Below are positions 27,276 to 36,218 of a stretch of 44,914 nucleotides of DNA, in pieces (the stretch's first letter is position 1; the number at the start of each line of letters is the position of its first letter). The DNA comes from WVZL01 sp041862375. Lineage in GTDB: Bacteria; Acidobacteriota; Aminicenantia; Aminicenantales; Aminicenantaceae. The translations under genes and the position numbers were made by a program. The notes under the pieces are model-generated. The model did no database searches. It saw only the letters and a list, made by a program, of their open reading frames with translations, and was not told the DNA's origin. The stretch covers positions 1-44,914 of the forward strand of contig JBGVTE010000030.1 of assembly GCA_041862375.1 (NCBI GenBank), read 5' to 3'.

Positions 27276-29480
27276 TTAAAACATGGGTGGCATTGAAAGA
27301 GCAGGGTGATCCATTCTCGTTATATAAGTTAGTACCTCCTCCTCAGTTATGGCCACTGTTTCATCAGCTATCATATCAAGAAAGTTTTCAATGCCTTCTT
27401 CTTTGCCAATTCTACGCATTACTTCCTTCATTTCTTCTTTTAGGCGGCTGTCCATCCACACGATTCGTTTGGCACCGCCATCAGCACTGATGAATTTTTT
27501 ACTGCCGATGTAGTGTTTGCTGTGGCCAATAAATCCCGGGATTTGCACTCCACCGCCAACCGTTCCGGCTAAGGTTGAAAACTTCATTCCGCTGGGTGTC
27601 ATGCCTGTATAATCACGGAAGACTGTCATTATTCCATTGGTTGATGGCAGCACACATGAGATGCACTCGAAACATCCACAAGAAGTCATTGGGTATTCAA
27701 TAATGCTGTAAGCATTGAAAACTTCCAGCATTTTGTGAGAGTTGTTAAAAATAAACTCATTGATACTCTGCCACTGGCCCTTTTTCGGATCAATTACTTT
27801 GCCTTTCTTCACTGGCTGGTTAGGGCCTGTAGGGGTTATTTGATATGCTGCTTTTCCATCAAGCCAATTATAGGCACCGCACAATCCAGAACGTTCGGGA
27901 GTGATAATACAAACATGATTTGGAGCAAAGGACTGGCATAATGTACATGAATAAAAAGTATCAACTGAGTCATCAGTCATGTCAGCTATGCGAGCATCTC
28001 GTTGTTCATATACTTGTCTTGCCGCCGTTATAAGTTCGGCTATTTCTTCCTCACGCGTATATATTTTTATTTGAACTTTATCCACAATTTTTCCGTATTC
28101 TCCATGAAATTTTGCATGGAGGATAGAGCCGAAGTGCTTAAACGTAAAACCTTTTTTCCTTGCTTCCTTATTGATACGGGCCCAGTTAATATCTCGCTGC
28201 CCCATATGCCACACGCCATGAGCACAGTTTATGAGATCGTGAATTTGGCGTTCCAGGATTGGCTCAAAATCAGATTGCATCTCACGGCCTGCAACTTCGA
28301 CCCAGATTGCTAGAGGTATCTGGCTTCCTTCTTTTATCTCATCAATCTCAGGTCCTATGACTTCTACATTACCGTCTTCTACTTCATTCAATTCTTTGGA
28401 TGTTACGAATTCAAAACCGGGTTTTTTCTGCCCCGCCATCTCAACGTACATGTCCTCCTTCCGGATCCTTTCACCTTGAAAAGCAGGGCCAAATGCAACT
28501 GGTATCGGCACTTTAGTGATAGTAATCTTTAATCCCCTTACTTCTATTGCTTTTGCAACAATTTTATCGTGGGGTACAGGAGAGACAACGTGTTCATAGG
28601 TGCAGATACCGGTTGGAAGTATCTTGTCTATATCAGTATCAGCAATGGTGGGAAATCCATAATTAATAGCTCCAGCAGCCTGGGCGTGTTTTTCATCGTC
28701 AACAGGTCCTAGAGCCAAGACGAAGGCAAATACTCTATTTTTATTGTAACGCAGGACTTTTTGATAGTCCCCTGGCTGAGCACCGCCGAAAGAAAGAGCT
28801 ACTCTTGTTGCAAAACCGAGAGAATGAATAGTAGCAGCAACATCAGTGCCATAGGGTACGAGACGCGTATCCCAGCCCATCTCAACGCCTTCCTCCTGTA
28901 ATTGTTGAGCCATTGATTTTCCTTCGGTAGCAGCTGACATAAAGACATAGAGATTTTTTTCTTGTAATTCACGTGCAATTTCCACTGCAGTTTTATTGGA
29001 TGGACAGTAGCCGACACAAGCTGCAAATCCAGGAGCTGTCCCATCCACAAATTCTATTCCCCGCTCTCTCATGATCACGTCATTGGCTGCCCCTAACCAG
29101 AGATGCCCATCTTTTGGATTTGGCTCAGGCAAGTAGGGTAGGGGATTCTGTGTGTACTTGATAGCCTCAATTATCTCATCGGCAAATAAGGTGGCCATGC
29201 CCGCATCAAGGGTGTGTCCTAAATAAGGCAGCCACAGCTTCTTATCAGGAATTGGCGGAAGCAATTTTTTGGCCTCTTTTAACAGCTCTTTAAGTCCTCC
29301 GAGAGTTTCAATATTCATCCCTAATATGCCGTGAGAGATTGGCAGGTAATAACCTGTATTTGGGAATTCAACTCTCGTCTGTGGGCTTTTTTCTTCCAAA
29401 GCTTGATTAAGCTCTTTATCTGCTCGAGCAACTAATTTATGTGCTCCACGAATAGCTCTTGTTGCAATGAGTTTTGACAT
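27276..29480 (-). CDS. acsB: Acetyl-CoA synthase (CODH/ACS alpha subunit)
   Basis: The 734-residue acetyl-CoA synthase joins CO, a methyl group from CoFeSP and CoA. The six A-cluster cysteines are present: C512, C515, C524, C534 and the C601-G-C603 pair that binds the two nickel sites. All are shifted by +6 relative to the Moorella numbering (506, 509, 518, 528, 595, 597), so spacing is fully conserved. The N-terminal domain for the CODH contact is present, so this is the bacterial full-length form rather than the short archaeal beta subunit. Confidence 0.97.
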   Translation of the reverse strand: MSKLIATRAIRGAHKLVARADKELNQALEEKSPQTRVEFPNTGYYLPISHGILGMNIETLGGLKELLKEAKKLLPPIPDKKLWLPYLGHTLDAGMATLFADEIIEAIKYTQNPLPYLPEPNPKDGHLWLGAANDVIMRERGIEFVDGTAPGFAACVGYCPSNKTAVEIARELQEKNLYVFMSAATEGKSMAQQLQEEGVEMGWDTRLVPYGTDVAATIHSLGFATRVALSFGGAQPGDYQKVLRYNKNRVFAFVLALGPVDDEKHAQAAGAINYGFPTIADTDIDKILPTGICTYEHVVSPVPHDKIVAKAIEVRGLKITITKVPIPVAFGPAFQGERIRKEDMYVEMAGQKKPGFEFVTSKELNEVEDGNVEVIGPEIDEIKEGSQIPLAIWVEVAGREMQSDFEPILERQIHDLINCAHGVWHMGQRDINWARINKEARKKGFTFKHFGSILHAKFHGEYGKIVDKVQIKIYTREEEIAELITAARQVYEQRDARIADMTDDSVDTFYSCTLCQSFAPNHVCIITPERSGLCGAYNWLDGKAAYQITPTGPNQPVKKGKVIDPKKGQWQSINEFIFNNSHKMLEVFNAYSIIEYPMTSCGCFECISCVLPSTNGIMTVFRDYTGMTPSGMKFSTLAGTVGGGVQIPGFIGHSKHYIGSKKFISADGGAKRIVWMDSRLKEEMKEVMRRIGKEEGIENFLDMIADETVAITEEEVLTYITRMDHPALSMPPMF

Positions 29481-29532
29481 GGATTCTACCTTTTATTCAA
29501 TTACACGGAAGAAGAGCAAATTTTGATTTGAT

Positions 29533-31437
29533 CTATACTTCCAGTTCTCTTCTTTTTGCCATATCATAGAGAACCCGTTCTTTAGCTGTACTAATACCCA
29601 GTTTTTCTCTCTTCTCATTGATGTGGTTAATGATTAACCCTGCCATTTTGTTAATATCGGTCTCAGTTGCCCACATGCCACCAAACAACTTTTCAAATTC
29701 TTTAAAGATATGACGGCAGAATATTTCACTCCCACGAACGGGGAGCCCAACGCCGAACACTGTAAAAACTCCGGAAGAAACAAAATATTGACCGATAGAT
29801 ATTGCCTTCTCGCTCATCCACTCAGGGGCAGCACCGGCAGCAGGAAGTTCACTTATGTCCTTGCCTAAACCACCAATCTTAACCATTTCAGAGAGGGCAA
29901 TAAGAATACGGCTATTATCAACACAAGAGCCTGAATGAAGTACGGGCGGAATTCCTACTGCTTTGCATACTTCGGCTAGACCTTTGCCAGCATATTTCTC
30001 AGCTGATTCTGGAATAAGAAAACCTGCTTTAGCACAGGCAATAGCTGAACACCCGGTCTGAACAACGAGGATGTCATTAGCAATAAGCTCTTCAACTAAA
30101 CCAACATGTCCTTGATCATGTGCCACTTTAGGGTTGCAACAGCCAACAACACCAGCTACACCCTTGATTCGACCATTAATGATATTGTCATTAAGAGGTA
30201 CGTAGGAGCCTCTGAAAGTCCCCCCCAACATGTAAATGATTGCCTCATGACTGAAACCTGCTACAAGGTCCATTTTTTCTTCAGGAATATCAATGCTGGC
30301 ACGATTAGGAAAGTTCAAAATCGCCTCTTTGATAATCTCTTTGGCAGTCTGCAGCGCGTTTTTATCAGAAAATTCAAAATACTGAGCTCCATCAATCTTC
30401 CCTTTGGAGGAAGTTGTAATCAGGAGCGTATGGTAACATTTGCAAACTTCTGGTAAAGAAGGCATAATACACTGCACATCTACAATCATTGCTTCTATTG
30501 CCCCAGTAGATACAGCCAATTCCTGTTGGAGAATGTTACCTGCAATAGGTAATCCATGACGAAGGAGAATCTCATTGGCTGTGCAGCAAATACCAGCGAG
30601 ATTTATTCCTGTAGCTCCTTTCGACTTGGCGAGCTCAACTAATTCCTTATCTTGAGCTGCTAAGGCTAGCATCTCTGAAAGCACAGGCTCATGGCCATGA
30701 ACCACAATATTGACGTCAGTCTTTGAAAGAACTCCTAGATTGACCTCACCGCGAATAGGGGAGGGGGTACCAAAAAGTATATCCTGCAATTCAGTGGCAA
30801 TCATAGAACCACCCCATCCATCTGCCAATGCAGTTCTGGCTCCTTGGAGCATGATATTCCTGTGGTCCTGGTCTACTCCCATAGTGGTTCGATGCATCAT
30901 CTCCACAATTTCTCTATCGATACCTCGAGGTGCAATTTTTAACTGTCGCCATAACGCCTGTCGCGTCTCAGGAGCAAGCTTGATGAAAGATACCTCGCCA
31001 TCTTGATTGCTGAAATCTTTCAAAGCCTTCTGAGCTATTTCTTCAGCAATTTTTTCTTTTGATCTGTCCTTTGTGGATACTCCCATGGCCTGAGCGACTT
31101 TCTTCAGCTTATTCACATCTCTAATGGAATAGCTGGAGTCAGGATTCTGAGAAACTGAAAGTAGAGTCTTTGCCACCTCCCGTCCATGGTCAGAGTGAGC
31201 TGCAGCTCCTCCAGCAATCATTCGTGCAAAATTTCGGGCGACAATCACTTCTGGTGAAGCTCCACAAACTCCCCTCTGAGGGCTTTTTCCATGGGGATTA
31301 ATCCGACATGGTCCCATAAAACAGGTATGACAGCAGAGACCACGCTCACCAAAGCCACATCGTGGCTTCTGCTGGTCTGATCTTCCCCAAATTGTCTCAA
31401 AATATTTACCGCTGTTTTTTTTCTTCATTGTTGACAT
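29533..31437 (-). CDS. acsA: Ni-containing CO dehydrogenase catalytic subunit
   Basis: The 634-residue nickel CODH (CooS/AcsA). The N-terminus has the B/D-cluster cysteines (CGFGERGLCCHTCFMGPCR). C-cluster ligands are all visible: His in VVHGHEP (H247), Cys in GICCTAN, DVQCIMP, GCCNPK, TGCSAIAC and SGSCVDN. It interconverts CO2 and CO and feeds CO to AcsB through the internal tunnel. It is followed by acsB after 52 bases. A second in-frame ATG lies three codons in; either is possible. Confidence 0.96.
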   Translation of the reverse strand: MSTMKKKNSGKYFETIWGRSDQQKPRCGFGERGLCCHTCFMGPCRINPHGKSPQRGVCGASPEVIVARNFARMIAGGAAAHSDHGREVAKTLLSVSQNPDSSYSIRDVNKLKKVAQAMGVSTKDRSKEKIAEEIAQKALKDFSNQDGEVSFIKLAPETRQALWRQLKIAPRGIDREIVEMMHRTTMGVDQDHRNIMLQGARTALADGWGGSMIATELQDILFGTPSPIRGEVNLGVLSKTDVNIVVHGHEPVLSEMLALAAQDKELVELAKSKGATGINLAGICCTANEILLRHGLPIAGNILQQELAVSTGAIEAMIVDVQCIMPSLPEVCKCYHTLLITTSSKGKIDGAQYFEFSDKNALQTAKEIIKEAILNFPNRASIDIPEEKMDLVAGFSHEAIIYMLGGTFRGSYVPLNDNIINGRIKGVAGVVGCCNPKVAHDQGHVGLVEELIANDILVVQTGCSAIACAKAGFLIPESAEKYAGKGLAEVCKAVGIPPVLHSGSCVDNSRILIALSEMVKIGGLGKDISELPAAGAAPEWMSEKAISIGQYFVSSGVFTVFGVGLPVRGSEIFCRHIFKEFEKLFGGMWATETDINKMAGLIINHINEKREKLGISTAKERVLYDMAKRRELEV

Positions 31438-31511
31438 TTTATCGGTCTGTTTTTATTTGTAGTATTCTTTTAAAACAATTATCAAAGCTACTATTCCAAC
31501 GCATTTTACTG

Positions 31512-32552
31512 TTAATGACGAAGCAATGCACTCAATTCTGACAGTTGGTTAAAAACTTTATCGGAAAGTTCAACTGAAGTAGAGCCTGTACCGCAGCTGG
31601 GAGTGATCAAACACTTTTCCCATATTAAGTCTTTACTGGCTCCTTTAGCAGCCAAATTATTCACCAAATTTTCCAATTTTTTAATTAAAGATTCTAGAGT
31701 TTCCTGGTTAATTTTTTCAGATGTCGGTACTATGCCCCAAGCTAAAACTCCTCCGCCTTGTAGAAAAGTTTTAACCCTATCAGTATAATACCCAATAGTC
31801 TCACCATATTCGTATGCATCGAAGCTAATGATGTCAACACCTGCATCAATCAGGATTGTCCATTCAGTGTTGCCACAACAGTGAGCACCAGCTAAAGCAT
31901 CTTCTCTATGGATTGTCTCAATAACCTCGTTTAAATAGCGTACAACATCAGTTCGTTGTACGCTTACATATGTGGAGGAGCCGAAGGCAGAAAGGATTGG
32001 CTCATCGATAAAGCAGATTTGTTTAAAGCCAAAGGATTTATATTTATTTAAAAGCCAGCGAGCTTTCATCGCTATCCCCTTGACCACAACATCACGAAAT
32101 ATATCATTATAATAGATAGCTCTTTTACTCTCATCCACAATGCTCAATCCGAATGTAACAGGACCGGTAACCTGACTCTTAAAATACTCGATAGAAGATT
32201 GATCTTTTTCAGGCAGTTTTTTCGCCATCTCGTGTACACCGCGACTAAATTCTGGCGATATTTTGAAATAATCCAGATTTTCTGCAACAACGTTTTCATA
32301 AAATTTTTCGAGTTCACTCGTAGGATCACCACTGGTATCAAAATACATTCTTTGTTTAACCTCGTCCAGAACAACTCTTGGTAATCCTTCACTGTATTGA
32401 ATTTCCATCTGCTCCCTGAAATCAGTGTTTGGCATTTGAGGCCAAACGGGAATTTCAGGGAGAGTATTCAGGATAATATCGCAGACTATGCTTGGATCTT
32501 TATGAGGAAAACTTCCTATGCCAGTTGCCGTGCACTGTGGATTGAAAGCCAT
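31512..32552 (-). CDS. Core-MetE/UROD-type methyltransferase, likely corrinoid-dependent methionine synthase
   Basis: The 346-residue protein matches only the C-terminal catalytic barrel of MetE. It has GIGSFPH near the N-terminus, FIDEP (about 181-185), a zinc site H224-x-C226 (HCCGNTE), D245 where MetE has Glu, and C320 (PSCGTG). The folate-binding N-terminal half of full MetE is absent. Short MetE homologues of this sort in anaerobes with CoFeSP (for example in Dehalococcoides) are known to make methionine using a methyl-corrinoid donor. The location right before acsA suggests CoFeSP is the donor here. The alternative is a UROD-like methylcobamide:thiol methyltransferase (MtaA-like). Confidence 0.75.
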   Translation of the reverse strand: MAFNPQCTATGIGSFPHKDPSIVCDIILNTLPEIPVWPQMPNTDFREQMEIQYSEGLPRVVLDEVKQRMYFDTSGDPTSELEKFYENVVAENLDYFKISPEFSRGVHEMAKKLPEKDQSSIEYFKSQVTGPVTFGLSIVDESKRAIYYNDIFRDVVVKGIAMKARWLLNKYKSFGFKQICFIDEPILSAFGSSTYVSVQRTDVVRYLNEVIETIHREDALAGAHCCGNTEWTILIDAGVDIISFDAYEYGETIGYYTDRVKTFLQGGGVLAWGIVPTSEKINQETLESLIKKLENLVNNLAAKGASKDLIWEKCLITPSCGTGSTSVELSDKVFNQLSELSALLRH

Positions 32553-32590
32553 TTTTTTTCTCTTTATAAATACTTTTAAACCTTTCTCTA

Positions 32591-32620
32591 ATTATATCCA
32601 AATTACTTTTCTTAACTCAA
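32591..32620 (-). promoter_or_regulatory. Putative promoter of the mesB-like/acsA/acsB/cooC operon
   Basis: Reading the minus strand, TTGAGT (32615-32620) and a perfect TATAAT (32591-32596) are 18 bases apart. They end 38 bases before the ATG at 32552. It overlaps an inverted repeat. Confidence 0.55.
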
Positions 32621-32629
32621 AAAGTAATT
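32601..32629. promoter_or_regulatory. Inverted repeat, candidate operator
   Basis: AATTACTTTT (32601-32610) and AAAAGTAATT (32620-32629) form a perfect 10-bp inverted repeat around 9 bases. It covers the -35 and spacer of the putative promoter, as an operator would. A single half-site AAAAGTAATT also occurs at 35406-35415, about 60 bases upstream of the RACo-like gene. Chance is possible in A+T-rich DNA. Confidence 0.45.
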
Positions 32630-32761
32630 AAATATTCTGATTGAATATAGTACTTTTTTGTTGATTATAAAAGAGATTTTTTAAGTTTTTTGAATATGTT
32701 CAATTAAAAGTGAATTGGAGTGGCTTTATGAAGATAAGCCAAAGGCAGAGGGCTTTAGAGC

Positions 32762-33550
32762 CTATGTTTCTTTTTGTTTTATGCATACAAGAGCTTTATA
32801 AATTTTATTAAATTCCTCTTGCAACTTTTCGTCGAGTAATTCGATTAATGCTTTTTGTGATAGATCAGCATTCTGAATTATTTCATGATAAGGGATTGTT
32901 CCTATGATTATATTGATGGGAAACTGCTTTCTGATCCAGTATATTTGATTCTCATTCTGGATTTTATTGGCAATAATGCCAAAAGAATTAATTCCTATTT
33001 CTGCGCTCAATTTCATGATTGTTCTAGCAGTATGAATGCTTCTGGAGCCTGGCTCCACGATTATGAGCATTTTATCAATGTATTGAGCGGTAGCTCTGCC
33101 TAAATGTTCAATGCCAGCTTCCATATCTACTATCACTACTTCATCGCGGTTGAGTATAATTTCAGATAAAAGATTACGAAGAAGTACATTTTCAGGACAG
33201 GCACAGCCGCTCCCTCCTTTCCTTACACCACCCATTACAAGAATTTTTATACCGTTAAAATTCATGCAGTACTTATCTGGAATATCATTAACAGTGGGAT
33301 TAATTTTAAAAAGTTGTCCAAACTTTCTAGGAGTTGCTCCTGTTCTATCTTTAACTAATTCAGCCTGTTCAGAGATGGGAATAATCGAATTAGACTTTTT
33401 TGCGGGGAGGCCAACCGCAGAGGCTAAATTTGCATCTGGATCAGCATCCACAGCCAACACTTTATAACCATCTTTGCGAAAATAGTGGGCTAATATGCCT
33501 GCTATAGTTGATTTACCGACTCCGCCTTTACCTGTGACTGCGAATTTCAT
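32762..33550 (-). CDS. cooC: CooC-type nickel-insertion ATPase, second copy
   Basis: This 262-residue P-loop ATPase has GKGGVGKST at the N-terminus and the C-x-C pair C116/C118 (GCACPEN). It is clearly diverged from the cooC after acsB and has noticeably lower G+C. Having two CooC proteins around one CODH/ACS may mean one serves AcsA and the other AcsB, or that one was acquired. It starts 20 bases after the RACo-like gene; no clear ribosome-binding site is visible. Confidence 0.9.
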   Translation of the reverse strand: MKFAVTGKGGVGKSTIAGILAHYFRKDGYKVLAVDADPDANLASAVGLPAKKSNSIIPISEQAELVKDRTGATPRKFGQLFKINPTVNDIPDKYCMNFNGIKILVMGGVRKGGSGCACPENVLLRNLLSEIILNRDEVVIVDMEAGIEHLGRATAQYIDKMLIIVEPGSRSIHTARTIMKLSAEIGINSFGIIANKIQNENQIYWIRKQFPINIIIGTIPYHEIIQNADLSQKALIELLDEKLQEEFNKIYKALVCIKQKET

Positions 33551-33570
33551 TAGAGACGCTTTCTTAATTT

Positions 33571-35346
33571 CTAGTTTGTTTTTATACTTTGATTTTTAAA
33601 TTCTAAAGCATCTATAAAATTTTCTTGAAATGAAGGTTTTACTGCTAATGAAAAATGCTGAATCTTTTTCACTAATGACTCTACTCTTTTTCTTGCTGAA
33701 TTTGAGAGCAATAACGCTTTTGCCCCTCCAATGGAGGAATTACCTATAAAAACTATTTTATCTTCATCAATTTGAGGCAAAAGCCCGATGCGTATGCTAT
33801 TTTTTATGTTTAAATAATTTCCAAATGCACCAGCAATAAATATTCCGTCCAGATCTTCTGGTTTTAATTTTAGCTTTTGTAATATCATTTTTATTCCCGT
33901 CTTTACAGCAGCAACAGCCAATTGCATTTCTCTGACATCTTTCTGAGTTATAAAAATTGTATCAGTGATTTTTATCTTTTTCGTTTCATTTTTTATAGTG
34001 CCTTTTGGAGTAATTTCGCCTTTGTCTAAAAATATGCGAATTAAATCGATAATCCCTGTACCACAAATACCAATTGGAGCTTTATTATCTATTGTATGTA
34101 GAATGAGTTTATTCTTATACTCTGCTTTGTAAATTGCACCTGGAAGGGCCAGCAGACCGTTGCTGATATTCATGCCTTCGAAAGCAGGGCCAGCCGCTGT
34201 GGAAGTGGTGATAAACCTGTCTCTCTTTTTTAATACTAATTCGCCATTTGTGCCCAAGTCTATGAACAAATAATTTCCTTTTCTGCTTGAAAAATCAGAG
34301 GAAATAAGCCCAGCAGACACATCTCCTCCCACAAAACTTTTTATATTTGGAGCTACATAGACCTTTCCATTTTTATTTATTTTGAATCCGATTTCATGTG
34401 ACGATAATTCAGGCAGTGAGGCAAAAACGGCATTATAAGGAGATACCCCAAGGGATGTTACAGGAGTCCCCAGAAGGAAGTGATTCATTGGCGCGTTTCC
34501 AGCCACTACAATTTCATAAACATAATTATTATCCAAGTTATTCCTAAATAATAACTTTTCAATCATCTGATTGAGCTTTGTTAAAACAGAATTCCTTAAT
34601 TCATTTAAATTCTTATTACTCGAAAGAGCAAAAGTAATTCTTGAGATTACGTCAGAGCCATATTTTATTTGGCTGTTAGGTTCAGTTAAAATATCAATAC
34701 TTTCTCCTGAATTTAAATCAACTAGTTCAACTACTATAGTAGTTGTGCCCACATCTATTGCTATTCCCGCATTTAGATTTGTTGTATCTTTTGGTTCAAT
34801 ATCCAGTATTTCTTTATCGTCGAATATAACCGTTGTTATATTAAATTTATTTTTTTCCTGGATATAAGTCATTTTTCTTAATAAGTCGACATTGGTTAAG
34901 AGCTCTTTATTTTTAAAGTATTTCCTTATTAATTCTAATATTGAATAGGGGTGTGTTATTTCTGGTTTATCTAGTTTAATAAAATATTTTTTTATAAGAG
35001 GATTTACTAAGATTTGAGATTTAATTCCTGTTTGTAAAATAGGAGTTTTTAGGATTATTGAATCATCTGGAATTTTTATTCTTAAATCATTTTTAATTCT
35101 GTATAAGCATGCAAGCCTTAAATTATTTCTTAATTTTTTTTGTTCTATAAGACTTTTTTCTTTTTCTTTTAGTTCAGGCAGTATGCCTTTTTCAATCTCT
35201 ACAAAACATTTCCCGCATATTCCTCTTTTATTACAATAAAAGCTTAAATTTATTCTTGCTTCTTCAATTTTTTCTGCAAGATTATCTCCTTTTCTTGCTC
35301 TAATTATTTTATTGTCTGGTAATATTTTTATTTTATAATTATTCAT
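33571..35346 (-). CDS. RACo-like corrinoid activator, second copy
   Basis: The 591-residue protein has a [2Fe-2S] domain with C38, C44, C47 and C80 (CNKRGICGKC...ACLY). The ASKHA ATPase core follows: GIAIDVGTTTIVVELVDL, AGNAPMNHFLLG, FIDLGTNGEL, STAAGPAFEGMNI and GICGTGIIDL. It has the same architecture as the 22023-23951 product but is about 50 residues shorter, well diverged and much richer in A+T. It probably reactivates a different corrinoid protein, for example the MttB partner or CoFeSP. It starts directly beside the A+T-rich region, with no clear ribosome-binding site. Confidence 0.92.
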   Translation of the reverse strand: MNNYKIKILPDNKIIRARKGDNLAEKIEEARINLSFYCNKRGICGKCFVEIEKGILPELKEKEKSLIEQKKLRNNLRLACLYRIKNDLRIKIPDDSIILKTPILQTGIKSQILVNPLIKKYFIKLDKPEITHPYSILELIRKYFKNKELLTNVDLLRKMTYIQEKNKFNITTVIFDDKEILDIEPKDTTNLNAGIAIDVGTTTIVVELVDLNSGESIDILTEPNSQIKYGSDVISRITFALSSNKNLNELRNSVLTKLNQMIEKLLFRNNLDNNYVYEIVVAGNAPMNHFLLGTPVTSLGVSPYNAVFASLPELSSHEIGFKINKNGKVYVAPNIKSFVGGDVSAGLISSDFSSRKGNYLFIDLGTNGELVLKKRDRFITTSTAAGPAFEGMNISNGLLALPGAIYKAEYKNKLILHTIDNKAPIGICGTGIIDLIRIFLDKGEITPKGTIKNETKKIKITDTIFITQKDVREMQLAVAAVKTGIKMILQKLKLKPEDLDGIFIAGAFGNYLNIKNSIRIGLLPQIDEDKIVFIGNSSIGGAKALLLSNSARKRVESLVKKIQHFSLAVKPSFQENFIDALEFKNQSIKTN

Positions 35347-36218
35347 TTTTTTTAAATTATTTTCTTACTTTTTATTATTATTTTACAACAAATATTATTA
35401 TTTATAAAAGTAATTTGTTTATTATCTAACATTTTATACTCTACTATTCCCATATTTTAAATATCATTATTTATTTCTTTAAATTACACTTTTATAATTT
35501 TATTAATTATTTCATTGTCATAATAATATTTTTTTATAAATTATTTTTTTTCTTATTTATTACAATAAGTATGAATTTAAATCAGAGTAGGTGATTTATA
35601 TGTTTTTATTTTTCTCTAATAATAATGATTTTTATTTTATTTATTATTATTTTTTAATCAAAAATTGTATCTTTATTATTTGTTTTAAATTAAGTGATAT
35701 TTTTTTTATGTATTATTAATTCGTTTAAGTATTTTATATTATAATCTAATTGTTTATTTTTTAATTTAAGCTATTTATTATCCAATCATAAATATTAATT
35801 AAATTAATTATTTTCATAACTTTATTTATTATTGTCGGCATGCCGACATTTTTTTATATGTAATGTTTTTATTTTATAATAATTATTCTTAATATATATT
35901 AGATTTATATAATTAACATTATGCAGATTTAAAAAGATAATATTAATAGATAGGAATTTTTGAATTATTATGGTTTTATTACAAGTATTATTTTTATTAG
36001 AATTATTATATTATTATAAAAAAAATAATTTATTAATATTTCATTACATACTACAAATTAATTTAAAAATTTTACAAAAAAATTTAAAAATAAATTAATT
36101 TAATAGTATTTTTTGTAAAATAATCAATTTTTTTATAAAAAATAAAAAAAATTAATTTTTTTCTTGATTTTTTATTTAATATTTTATATTTTAATCTCGT
36201 TAATTTTTGAGGCAAAAG
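35347..36218. other. Extremely A+T-rich intergenic region upstream of parA
   Basis: About 870 bases, roughly 85-90% A+T by eye, with no credible gene on either strand. The only G+C-rich spot is the 16-bp palindrome at 35833-35848. It separates the leftward corrinoid genes from rightward parAB and must hold promoters for both, but base composition makes individual promoter calls unreliable. Confidence 0.8.
35833..35848. promoter_or_regulatory. Candidate parS centromere (perfect 16-bp palindrome)
   Basis: TGTCGGCATGCCGACA is a perfect 16-bp palindrome, the same length as classic parS and sharing its outer TGT...ACA. The core differs from TGTTTCACGTGAAACA. It lies about 370 bases upstream of parA and is isolated in A+T-rich DNA, so it stands out strongly. 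Its function is inferred from position and form. Confidence 0.55.
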
